A DNA stretch of 64,000 nt, taken from contig CAYHVK010000011.1 of the NCBI GenBank assembly GCA_964360255.1, positions 62,001-126,000 of the forward strand, in the 5' to 3' direction. This DNA is from CAYHVK01 sp964360255 (lineage in GTDB: Bacteria > Bdellovibrionota > Bdellovibrionia > Bdellovibrionales > UBA1609). Below the pieces are notes generated by a model. The model worked only from the letters and a program-made list of their open reading frames with translations. It had not been told where the DNA came from and made no database searches. Below are positions 25,584 through 34,061 of this stretch, one piece after another (the stretch's first letter is position 1; every line of letters starts with the position of its first letter). Both the position numbers and the translations under genes were made by a program.

Positions 25584-26366
25584 ATGGCCATTCACCCTAC
25601 GGCTATCATAGGACCAAATGTAGAAATTCACCCTGAGGCTTCAATTGAGCCTTACGTGGTTATCACGGGCCAAGTTAAGATCGGCCGTAAAACCAAAGTT
25701 GAATCTTTCGTTCGTATCGGTGCCGACCAAGGCAAAATCACCATTGGTGAAGAGAATCTGATTCTTTCAGGGGCCTGCTTAGGAGGGATTCCACAAGATC
25801 TTTCATATAAAGGCGAAAACACTGAGCTTGTTATTGGCGATCGCAATACCATTCGTGAGTATGTGACGATGAATCTTGGTACTAATAAAGAAAATGGCAT
25901 CACCAAAGTTGGTAACGACAACTTAATCATGGCTTACGTCCATATCGCTCATGATTGTCAAATTGCAAACAACGTTGTACTGGCCAACTCTTTACAGCTT
26001 GCTGGTCACGTGCGTATTGCCGACTACGCCCGCATTGGTGGCATGGTGGGCATCACGCAATTCACCCGCATTGGTCGCCATGCTTATGTCGCTGCCGACT
26101 CTACGATTAATAAAGATATTCCGCCGTTTACAATTGCCCAAGGTCGTTGGGCCCGCGTTCGCGCGGCTAATAAAATTGGCATTGAGCGCGCCGGATTCTC
26201 TAAAGATGAAGTGGATAAAATCAATCGTGCGGTTCGCGCCCTTATTATGGGTGAGCGAACCATTGAAGAGGCCATTCAAAAAATCACTGAAGAGTGTCTG
26301 CCTTCAACGAATGTTGAAGAGCTCATTCAGTTTATTCGCGCCTCAGAGCAAGGTATTGCCAGATAA
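25584..26366 (+). CDS. lpxA: UDP-GlcNAc acyltransferase LpxA
   Basis: First step of lipid A synthesis: transfers a 3-hydroxyacyl chain from ACP to UDP-GlcNAc. Its 260 residues form a left-handed beta-helix of hexapeptide repeats (IGPNVEIHP through IGRHAYVAAD), followed by a helical C-terminus. The catalytic His is in HIAHDCQIANN. It starts 3 nt after fabZ and abuts lpxB. Confidence 0.97.
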   Translation: MAIHPTAIIGPNVEIHPEASIEPYVVITGQVKIGRKTKVESFVRIGADQGKITIGEENLILSGACLGGIPQDLSYKGENTELVIGDRNTIREYVTMNLGTNKENGITKVGNDNLIMAYVHIAHDCQIANNVVLANSLQLAGHVRIADYARIGGMVGITQFTRIGRHAYVAADSTINKDIPPFTIAQGRWARVRAANKIGIERAGFSKDEVDKINRAVRALIMGERTIEEAIQKITEECLPSTNVEELIQFIRASEQGIAR

Positions 26367-27536
26367 ATGGCATCTCAACCGGACTCCTCAAAAAGCCAAG
26401 TTCTCATTGTGGCGGCTGAAGCTTCGAGCTCTATCTATGCCGAGCGCCTCTTAAATATCTGGAAAGAACAGAAAAAATCAGTTCATGCTTTTGGCATCGG
26501 CAGTAAGGCGATGGAAGCCAAGGGCTTTGAAATCATTGGCCGGGCTGAAGAGATGTCGGTGGTGGGGTTTCAAGAAGTTCTTGCTCATTACAGCCAACTC
26601 AAAGCTGTATTTAATAAACTTGTTGAAGAAGCAGAAAAACGCCAGCCAGATTTTGTTATGTTGATGGATTATTCAGGTTTTAATTTACGTCTCGCCAAAA
26701 AATTAAAACCGCTTGGTCTAAAAGTTGTTTATTTTATTTCGCCGCAGGTTTGGGCTTGGCGCCAAGGCCGTCTCAAAACCATTCGTGAATTCATTGATAA
26801 AATGCTCGTGATTTTACCGTTCGAGAAAGAGTTTTATCAGAAAAATAATGTGAATGTGGAATTTGTGGGCCATCCTTTATTAGATGAATTAGCCCCTCAG
26901 CTTTTTGATGAAAAAGAGCGCGAAATGGCTCGTTTGAAATATAATTTCAGAAAAGGCGAATTTGTTTTAGGTGTAATGCCCGGCAGTCGTAAATCAGAAA
27001 TTAAATTCTGTTTAGGTCCGCAGCTTGAGGCCATTCAGCTTGTTGTCAGTCGCAATCCACAAGTCAAAATTGCTTTTCTTGTGGCGCCTAATTTTGAAGT
27101 GGAAGAATTTAGAAATAGCCTGCCGCAATTAGATTTTCCGTACGTGATTATGCGTGATGAGCCTGCAAAGATGGTGAGTCTTTGTGACGCCATTTTATGT
27201 GCTTCAGGCACAGCCACTTTAGTCGTCGGTCTTATGGAAAAACCAATGGTCATTATGTACATTGTAAATGGTTTAACCGCCTTTATCGGGCGTCGTCTTG
27301 TTAAGGTGCCGCATTTTGGTTTGATCAACCTTATTCTTGGAGAGCGCGCCGTTCCTGAGTTTTTTCAAGAACAAGCAACTCCAGAAAATATGGCGGGCGA
27401 GTTAGAGAAAATGATTCGTGACTCTGGTTATTACAACTCAATCAAAGCCAAGCTAATGCAAGCTCGCTTTCGTCTCGGAGACAAAGGGGCTATGCAGAGA
27501 GTGGCTCAGGCCGTGGAGTCTTACTTTAAAAAATGA
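26367..27536 (+). CDS. lpxB: Lipid-A-disaccharide synthase LpxB
   Basis: GT19 glycosyltransferase joining UDP-diacylglucosamine and lipid X. Seen: an N-terminal segment VAAEASSSIYAERLL, FISPQVWAWR, VMPGSRKSEI, and LCASGTATLVVGLMEKPMVIMY near the donor site. At 389 residues it is full length. ATG follows directly after the lpxA stop, and the stop overlaps lpxK by 4 nt. Confidence 0.96.
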   Translation: MASQPDSSKSQVLIVAAEASSSIYAERLLNIWKEQKKSVHAFGIGSKAMEAKGFEIIGRAEEMSVVGFQEVLAHYSQLKAVFNKLVEEAEKRQPDFVMLMDYSGFNLRLAKKLKPLGLKVVYFISPQVWAWRQGRLKTIREFIDKMLVILPFEKEFYQKNNVNVEFVGHPLLDELAPQLFDEKEREMARLKYNFRKGEFVLGVMPGSRKSEIKFCLGPQLEAIQLVVSRNPQVKIAFLVAPNFEVEEFRNSLPQLDFPYVIMRDEPAKMVSLCDAILCASGTATLVVGLMEKPMVIMYIVNGLTAFIGRRLVKVPHFGLINLILGERAVPEFFQEQATPENMAGELEKMIRDSGYYNSIKAKLMQARFRLGDKGAMQRVAQAVESYFKK

Positions 27537-28591
27537 TACGAACAGTTTTAACACCTTTTTCTAGTGTTTATGCCAAAGTGATGAGCTTCAGAAACTCACT
27601 CTATGACAATGAAACCTTAGCGGTTTCAAAAATTGGTGCGCCCGTTATAAGCGTGGGTAACATAACAGTTGGTGGAACGGGTAAAACTCCATTTGTATTG
27701 GGCTTGCTCGACTGGGCCCATACTCAAGGTATAGATGTAGGTGTGGTTTCACGCGGTTATAAAAGTGCCGGAAGTCATCCTCGAAAAGTGGATATTCAAA
27801 TGCCAGATGCCCCTCATCTTTTTGGCGATGAGCCGACTTTGATTGCGATGAAAAATCAGGCGGTACCGGTCTACGTGGGCACTGATCGTGTTGAAGTGGG
27901 CAAGAAACTACTCAATGAAAATAAAGTTAAACTCGTGATTGCAGACGATGCTTTTCAGCACCGTCGTTTACACCGAGATATCGATATTGTTTTGATTGAT
28001 GCCTTAGGCCAGCTGTCAAAAGAGGCGCTTCTGCCTGCGGGGCGATTGCGCGAACCTTGCATAGGTTTATCGCGAGCTCATTACGTGGTGATCACTCGGG
28101 CGAACCTGATTTCTAATAATAAATTAGAATCCTTAAAGAAAGAAATTCGCTCATTTGGTTTTACCGATGATAAAATTATCGAAGACCGCTTAGAGATCAA
28201 AGCCTGCTACGAGGTTCGCTTTCCGTCCAAAGAACGTCGTGATACGACGGTGGACCGTATTCCTCAGCCAGCGCTATTGATGTCGGCTATTGGACAGCCC
28301 AAATCATTTGAACTTTTGCTCGAAAACAATCAGATCAAATTTAAAAAGCATTTTATTTTTCAAGATCACCATGGTTTTACAGACCAAGATGTGGCAGCTA
28401 TTATTGATAGCAAGGAAGCCAAATCAGCCCGCTGCGTGCTCACCACTGAGAAAGATATTGTAAAGCTCACTGAATTAGAGCTAACCCTCGAAGATTGGGG
28501 GCAATTGCCTGTTTTTGTTATCGAAGTCTACAGTTCGTACAGTGAAAACATAAGGAAGCTGCATGATGCAATTATTGGCCTGGCTCGGTAA
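27533..28591 (+). CDS. lpxK: Tetraacyldisaccharide 4'-kinase LpxK
   Basis: Inner-membrane-associated kinase that phosphorylates the 4' position of the lipid A precursor. Its 352 residues carry the P-loop ITVGGTGKTPFV, GVVSRGY, and DDAFQHRRLHRDIDI with the catalytic acid pair. It overlaps the end of lpxB by 4 nt and the following acyltransferase by 29 nt. Confidence 0.95.
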   Translation: MIRTVLTPFSSVYAKVMSFRNSLYDNETLAVSKIGAPVISVGNITVGGTGKTPFVLGLLDWAHTQGIDVGVVSRGYKSAGSHPRKVDIQMPDAPHLFGDEPTLIAMKNQAVPVYVGTDRVEVGKKLLNENKVKLVIADDAFQHRRLHRDIDIVLIDALGQLSKEALLPAGRLREPCIGLSRAHYVVITRANLISNNKLESLKKEIRSFGFTDDKIIEDRLEIKACYEVRFPSKERRDTTVDRIPQPALLMSAIGQPKSFELLLENNQIKFKKHFIFQDHHGFTDQDVAAIIDSKEAKSARCVLTTEKDIVKLTELELTLEDWGQLPVFVIEVYSSYSENIRKLHDAIIGLAR

Positions 28592-29441
28592 AGGGCTCGC
28601 TTTTATAATTCAGTCTTTGCCATATCCGCTGCAAAAATTTATTGGCCATGTTTTAGGCCACCTTTGGTTTGATGTTTTGCGAATCCGTCGCGACGTCATC
28701 TCGAAGAATTTGAATATTGCTTTCCCCGAATGGGATGAGAAAAAGAAGATTCAAGTTGGGCGGGCTTCTTGCCACAATTTAGGCATGACCCTTGTAGAGT
28801 TTTGCCGCATTCCATTTGTAAGCAAAAAGACGCAAATTGATTTTATTATCGAAGGGCTTGATCGTTTGAATGCCGCGAAAAACCAGGGACGTGGTGTTAT
28901 TTTACTAACTTTGCATTTAGGAAATATTGATTGGGCCGCGACAGGCTTAGCGGTTTATGGTCAACCTCTAACGATTATATCTAAAGAGTTCAGTGTGAAG
29001 TGGCTGAATAATCTTTGGTTCGGAGTGCGTCGTCAGCTCGGAACCAAATTTATTGCTCCTCGAAACTCTTCGCTTACAATTTTGCGCTCACTTAAAGCAG
29101 GTGAGACTGTTGTCTTCGTGCTTGATCAATATATGGGCCCACCAATAGGCATTAAAACAAGATTTTTTGGAGTGGAAACAGGTACGGCCATGGGTCTGGC
29201 TATTTTAGCTGGCCGTTCGCAATCCCCAGTGATGCCGGCTTATTCTTATCGTCTCCCGGACGGAAGAACATACGTGGGCATTGACAAAGAAATTCCGTTT
29301 GTAGAAAGCGCAAATAAAGGCGACACTATTCGAGATATGACGCAGATCTATACGGATCAGCTCGAGAAATATGTCAGACAATATCCAGAACAATGGATGT
29401 GGGTGCATAGAAGATGGAAAAAATTTGTCGATTCAGTTTAA
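28563..29441 (+). CDS. LpxL/HtrB-family late acyltransferase
   Basis: Adds a secondary acyl chain to lipid A on the inner-membrane face. Its 292 residues include an N-terminal membrane segment and the acyltransferase HX4D motif in TLHLGNIDWA; the later QYMGPPIGIKTRFFG is also typical. The start is the first of two adjacent ATG codons inside lpxK. A Kdo transferase gene is not adjacent, so whether it acts before or after Kdo addition cannot be said. Confidence 0.92.
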   Translation: MMQLLAWLGKGLAFIIQSLPYPLQKFIGHVLGHLWFDVLRIRRDVISKNLNIAFPEWDEKKKIQVGRASCHNLGMTLVEFCRIPFVSKKTQIDFIIEGLDRLNAAKNQGRGVILLTLHLGNIDWAATGLAVYGQPLTIISKEFSVKWLNNLWFGVRRQLGTKFIAPRNSSLTILRSLKAGETVVFVLDQYMGPPIGIKTRFFGVETGTAMGLAILAGRSQSPVMPAYSYRLPDGRTYVGIDKEIPFVESANKGDTIRDMTQIYTDQLEKYVRQYPEQWMWVHRRWKKFVDSV

Positions 29442-30460
29442 TCTTTCTTTTGCTCGTCGGCTGTTCGACGAAAGAAATTATGCAAGACACTAAACAAGGT
29501 CCTTCTGAGCAGGATAACGAGTTTGAAAAAGTCGTTCGAGTTCAAGATATCAAAGAGAGTAAAAAGTCATCTGAGCCTGTTGAGCAAGTCACCTTACCTA
29601 TCGCACAACCTGAGCCCAAGAAGTCGGCCCAAGTAAAAAGCTCGCCTAAAGATGTAAAAGCTCCAGTTAAACCGATTGAAATAAAGCCGGTCGTGAAAAC
29701 TTCAACCCGAGAACCCAAAATAGAAGATTCAGTGGGTTTTAACGGTCGCCGCCCCATTGAAGATCCATACCGTGCCGGTGAGAAGGTTGTATTAACTGCC
29801 AAATACTTAAATGTTGAAGCCGGGGACATTACTCTTGAGGTTCTGCCTTTCAAGAAGGTGAATGATCGCAAAGCTTATCACTTACGAATGAACATTCAGA
29901 CGAATAAAACGTTTAATATGTTCTATGCAGTGAACAATACGTCTGAAACTTATCTCGACTATGACACAATGGTTCCGCAAACATTTACTTATGATGCCAA
30001 AGAGTCTTCGCGTATTCGGGAGTACAAAATTTTCTTCGATACGAAAAAACAAGAGGCCACTCAGTGGCGTCGAGAAGTGCATAAGAAAAAAGGCGAGTCT
30101 AAAAAGAAAATCACTTGGAAGATTGAACCCTATTCACAAAATATTTTAAGTGCGCTTTTTTATCTTCGTGCTTTCCAGCTTGAGCCCGGCAAGAAGTACT
30201 CTTATCGTGTGGCGGACGAAGGTAAGAATTACGTGTTTACCTTTCATGTTTTGCGCCGTGAGAAACTGGAAACTTCTAAAGGCGTACTCAACACTCTTGT
30301 GATTCGACCTGATTATCAAATCGATGGTACCTTTAAGCCTTCTGGCCAAAACACAATTTGGGTGACGGACGATAACCGTAAATTTATCGTGCAAATTGCG
30401 GCCAAAGTTAAAATTGGCACTTTCATGCTCAAGCTTAAATCTATCGAAGGCCCTAAGTAA
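29414..30460 (+). CDS. DUF3108 lipoprotein
   Basis: A 348-residue lipoprotein with the signal and lipobox LLLVGC|STKE. Residues ~25-110 are a Pro/Lys-rich, probably disordered linker that may span the periplasm. The rest is a DUF3108 beta-rich domain beginning around DPYRAGEKVVLTAKY. The function of DUF3108 is unknown. It overlaps the acyltransferase by 28 nt and the next gene by 1 nt, in the middle of an LPS operon, which suggests an envelope or LPS-related role. Confidence 0.85.
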   Translation: MEKICRFSLIFLLLVGCSTKEIMQDTKQGPSEQDNEFEKVVRVQDIKESKKSSEPVEQVTLPIAQPEPKKSAQVKSSPKDVKAPVKPIEIKPVVKTSTREPKIEDSVGFNGRRPIEDPYRAGEKVVLTAKYLNVEAGDITLEVLPFKKVNDRKAYHLRMNIQTNKTFNMFYAVNNTSETYLDYDTMVPQTFTYDAKESSRIREYKIFFDTKKQEATQWRREVHKKKGESKKKITWKIEPYSQNILSALFYLRAFQLEPGKKYSYRVADEGKNYVFTFHVLRREKLETSKGVLNTLVIRPDYQIDGTFKPSGQNTIWVTDDNRKFIVQIAAKVKIGTFMLKLKSIEGPK

Positions 30461-31629
30461 TGGCAGAAATTGGGTGTCGCTATTTTAATGGCTACAAACC
30501 CTGTGGGCTCAATGACGTTTGTGACCCGTCTTGTCCTTCTCGTGATATTGTTGAAACTCGAATTCTAATAATTCATCTTGAAGCTTTGGGCGCGGTGTTG
30601 CGCTCGACGGCTCTTTTACCGGCGATCAAACGTAAGTATCCTCGCAGTCATGTGACTTGGCTCACTAAAAGTCCAGCAGATGGGCTGCTGAAGAATTTAA
30701 AAGAAGTTGATCGTATTTTAACTTTGCAGACTGAAAATATTTTGAAAATTCAAGGTTTGGAGTTCGACGCCGTGCTGGTTGTTGATAAAAATCAAATGAT
30801 TGGCGGAATTCTTAAGAATATTATAGCTAAGAAGGTATATGGCTTTATTGTTGATGCTAAAACGGGTGCGATTCTTCCCGCGACTTTAGCCGCGGAAGAG
30901 CTCTGGAAGATCGGACTTTCGGATGAAATTAAGTTTCATGTGAATAAGAAATCTGAAGTTCAATTGGCCACCGAAGCTCTTGAACTGCCTTATCAACGCG
31001 ATCCTTATCAGCTTGTTTTTTCGGCGGATGAGCAGAAGCTGGTCCAGCAACGTCGCCAAATGTGGGCGCCTAAGAATGAGATTTTAATTGGTTTAAATAC
31101 CGGTTGTGCCGGAGTCATTCCTTATAAAAAATTGACTGTCGATTTTCAGCGCGAAATTATTGGTCATCTTTCGGCTCAATTAAAATCCTCATCTCATAAC
31201 TTTAATTTTGTTTTATTGGGCGGGCCAGAAGATACCGAGCGCAATAAAGAGATCGCCAAAGATTTAGATGTCATCTCATCGCCCACTGAACTTGGTTTGC
31301 GGGACGGACTTTGCAGCACGGCGGCCGTGGACATTGTTATCACCGGTGATAGTTTAGGTATGCATATGGCTATTGCCGCTCAGAAGTGGACGCTGGCGTG
31401 GTTTGGCCCTACCTGTGCCCATGAAATCGATTTATTTGACCGTGGCGTGCACATCATGACTCAAGCCACTTGCAGCCCTTGCTGGAAGAGATCGTGCGAT
31501 AAAACGCCAATGTGTTATGATCAGGTACTAACGAAAGATATTCTTCAAGGTGTTTTAAAAGGAATTGATTGGCTCACCTCATCTACCAAACCGCATTCAT
31601 CGGCGACCTCTTACTCACCACACCCTTAA
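30460..31629 (+). CDS. Glycosyltransferase family 9 (heptosyltransferase-like) with Cys cluster
   Basis: GT-B enzyme likely adding a core LPS sugar. Its 389 residues start with a Cys-rich segment (Cys6, 15, 22 and 26; GYKPCGLNDVCDPSC) before the GT9 domain (ILIIHLEALGAVLRST). The family donor-site region near ITGDSLGMHMAIAA is present, and another group of cysteines, CSPCWKRSCDKTPMC, lies near residue 340. The two groups could bind a metal. Its 3' end overlaps the next gene by 61 nt. Confidence 0.88.
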   Translation: MAEIGCRYFNGYKPCGLNDVCDPSCPSRDIVETRILIIHLEALGAVLRSTALLPAIKRKYPRSHVTWLTKSPADGLLKNLKEVDRILTLQTENILKIQGLEFDAVLVVDKNQMIGGILKNIIAKKVYGFIVDAKTGAILPATLAAEELWKIGLSDEIKFHVNKKSEVQLATEALELPYQRDPYQLVFSADEQKLVQQRRQMWAPKNEILIGLNTGCAGVIPYKKLTVDFQREIIGHLSAQLKSSSHNFNFVLLGGPEDTERNKEIAKDLDVISSPTELGLRDGLCSTAAVDIVITGDSLGMHMAIAAQKWTLAWFGPTCAHEIDLFDRGVHIMTQATCSPCWKRSCDKTPMCYDQVLTKDILQGVLKGIDWLTSSTKPHSSATSYSPHP

Positions 31630-32654
31630 TTCGTGAGTTTCGCCAGCTGTATCCGAAAGATCAGATCGTTCTGGCTTGTCGTAAGGGCGGGGGAGAACTT
31701 TTTAAAACTTTAGGTTTGGTTGATGAAGTCATCGAAATCGATAAATCGAAGTCAGGAGCGCAGTCCGAATTTGAATCCCGCCTCAGACAAAGCTCTTACC
31801 AAAATATTATTTGCGCCCACCAATCTTTCAGAACTCATAAGTTAATGCTGACTTTAAAGGCCGAGAGAAAAATCGGTTATCGTCAGTGGTGGAACAGTTT
31901 TATATTTCATGATCGGGTTCGGCGGCCCCTGCATTTGCCAGAGGCTTTGCGCCTTCTCGCACTTCTTCAGCCGTTAAGTGAAGAGTTTAAAACGAAATTT
32001 GAGCGCGCGGTGAGCAGCGGTGTTCAAAACAATTTAAAGATGCAAACTTCAGTTCGTGAATGGCCAGCCTTGATTCCGTACTTCGCTTCAATGGAGATCG
32101 ATCTTAAAACTGAATCTCATCAGCAGAAAATCAAAGATGTCCTCGCAAAATTTAAAATTCAGCAGCCAGCGGTTTTTATTGCACCCGGAAGTGTCTGGGC
32201 CACAAAAAAATGGACAGAAGATCATTACCAAGATCTTTGCCGTCGTCTTATTCATAAAGGTTTTAAAATTTATCTGACAGGAAGCCCGGCTGAAGTGGCT
32301 GTTTGCGAGAGAATCGCGGCAGGAGTGGGTTCACCAGGAGCACTCATCAATCTCGCTGGACAAACTTCAATACCCGATCTTTTTTATTTGTATTCGCAAG
32401 GTGAGTATCTCATTGCCAATGACAGCTCGCCTATTCATTTGGCGGCGATGAGTGCGGCTAAGACGATTGCTATTTTCGGCCCGACGACTTTAAGTCTGGG
32501 TTATCGTCCTTGGAATGATAAAGCGCGAGTGGCACAAATTGAATTGATCTGCCGCCCTTGCGGCGCTCACGGGCACAATAAATGTCCTATCGGAACTCAT
32601 GACTGTATGAAGAAGCTTGGCGCGCAGCACGTGATGCAGCTGATGACCAGTTAA
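31569..32654 (+). CDS. Glycosyltransferase family 9 (WaaC/WaaF-type heptosyltransferase)
   Basis: Probable ADP-heptose:LPS transferase for the inner core. The 361 residues open with IYQTAFIGDLLLTTPLIREF, and continue with the typical FIAPGSVWATKKW and ANDSSPIHLAAMS donor-binding motifs, plus CRPCGAHGHNKCPIG. TTG at 31569 is the likely start; 61 nt overlap the preceding gene. It closes the long envelope operon, and its TAA abuts the stop of the convergent regulator with no gap. Confidence 0.93.
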   Translation: MAHLIYQTAFIGDLLLTTPLIREFRQLYPKDQIVLACRKGGGELFKTLGLVDEVIEIDKSKSGAQSEFESRLRQSSYQNIICAHQSFRTHKLMLTLKAERKIGYRQWWNSFIFHDRVRRPLHLPEALRLLALLQPLSEEFKTKFERAVSSGVQNNLKMQTSVREWPALIPYFASMEIDLKTESHQQKIKDVLAKFKIQQPAVFIAPGSVWATKKWTEDHYQDLCRRLIHKGFKIYLTGSPAEVAVCERIAAGVGSPGALINLAGQTSIPDLFYLYSQGEYLIANDSSPIHLAAMSAAKTIAIFGPTTLSLGYRPWNDKARVAQIELICRPCGAHGHNKCPIGTHDCMKKLGAQHVMQLMTS

Positions 32655-34061
32655 CTACTTCTGGAATTTCGCCACATCGATATTGTACTTCTTAATTTTA
32701 CGCAGAAGCGTGTTCTTCGGAATATTCGCATGCGCTACAGTTTTATTGATTTTACCGTCATTGGCGCGAAGAGCGCTTTCGATAAAATCTTTTTCTGCTG
32801 ACTCCTTGAATGAGTCAAAATCAAGCGGGCCGCGGTAGCCATTGATTTGCGTCTCTGTAGCTTTAACACGGGCTTCGGCAATGACATGTTCAGGCAAGCT
32901 CGACGCCGTGATGTAATCAGAGTTCTCAACAATAAAAGCTCTTTCAATTAAATTCTCGAGCTCACGAATGTTGCCTGGAAAGCGATACTGCTGAAGAACG
33001 GCGAGGGCGTCAGGTTTCATTCCCATCATAATGCGGCCTAATTTCTTAGAGAATTTATTAATGAAGAATTTTACAAGTTCAGCTAAATCATCTTTTCGTT
33101 CGCGGAGCGGTGGTAAGAAAATAGGCATTACATTCAAGCGATAAAATAAATCTTCTCTAAATGTGCCATCTTCCATCATCATTTCTAAATTTTGATTGGT
33201 GGCAGCGACGATGCGGGCATTGGTTCGCATTTCGTGATTGCTACCGACCGGCATAAATTTTCTCTCTTGCAGAACGCGAAGGAGTTTCACTTGGAGTTCA
33301 GGTTTGAGTTCGCCGATTTCATCCAAGAAAAGAGTGCCTTTATTGGCGAGCTGAAACTTACCAATTTTACGTTCACTGGCTCCGGTGAATGAGCCCTTTT
33401 CGTGACCGAAGAGTTCGCTCTCCATTAAATTTTCAGGAATGGCGCCACAGTTGAGAGCCACAAATGGCCCGTGTTTTTGTGGGGAGTTGTAGTGAATGGC
33501 GCGGGCCACAAGTTCTTTGCCAGTCCCGTTTTCACCGCGAATAAGCACGGTCGTATCGACTTGGGCCAGGCGGTTGATTAAGAAGAAAACTTCGCGCATT
33601 TTTTCAGAAGTGCCAACAAATTTTGAATCAATATCGTCATCTAGAATCGGGCTTGAGATCGCAAGGCTAGAAACCATTTCTTTGGTTTCAACCGCTTTTT
33701 TTACGAGACGAATGACTTTATCCGGATCAATGGGCTTCTCGGTGTAATCGAAGGCGCCGAACTTAATGGCATTGATGGCGTCCTGTAAATTACTGTGCGC
33801 GGTCATGATCACAACAAAAGTTCGAGGATCATGATCTTTAATCATCTTTAAAGCTTCGAGTCCGTCCATCTCTGGCATGCGAACATCCATGAGAACCAAA
33901 TCGAAATTCGCCTTTGTCACTTGCTCGACGGCGGCACGACCATTTTCTGCTTCCGTAATGTGAATGCTGTATTCTGGCAATGAGGATGTGAGAATAGACG
34001 AGAGCGATTTACGCAATTGCATCTCATCGTCGACGATCAGGATATTAAGATTCAATGACAT
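32655..34061 (-). CDS. Sigma-54-dependent response regulator (NtrC family)
   Basis: Enhancer-binding activator of 468 residues. The receiver domain (1-120) has the acidic pair DDE, phosphoacceptor Asp in LVLMDVRMP and Lys in TEKPID. The AAA+ domain (~150-380) has Walker A GENGTGKE and the sigma-54 contact GSFTGA. The C-terminal Fis-type helix-turn-helix is NKTVAHANIPKNTLLRKI. It overlaps the upstream kinase gene by 17 nt, so kinase and regulator form one two-component system. Confidence 0.95.
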   Translation of the reverse strand: MSLNLNILIVDDEMQLRKSLSSILTSSLPEYSIHITEAENGRAAVEQVTKANFDLVLMDVRMPEMDGLEALKMIKDHDPRTFVVIMTAHSNLQDAINAIKFGAFDYTEKPIDPDKVIRLVKKAVETKEMVSSLAISSPILDDDIDSKFVGTSEKMREVFFLINRLAQVDTTVLIRGENGTGKELVARAIHYNSPQKHGPFVALNCGAIPENLMESELFGHEKGSFTGASERKIGKFQLANKGTLFLDEIGELKPELQVKLLRVLQERKFMPVGSNHEMRTNARIVAATNQNLEMMMEDGTFREDLFYRLNVMPIFLPPLRERKDDLAELVKFFINKFSKKLGRIMMGMKPDALAVLQQYRFPGNIRELENLIERAFIVENSDYITASSLPEHVIAEARVKATETQINGYRGPLDFDSFKESAEKDFIESALRANDGKINKTVAHANIPKNTLLRKIKKYNIDVAKFQK

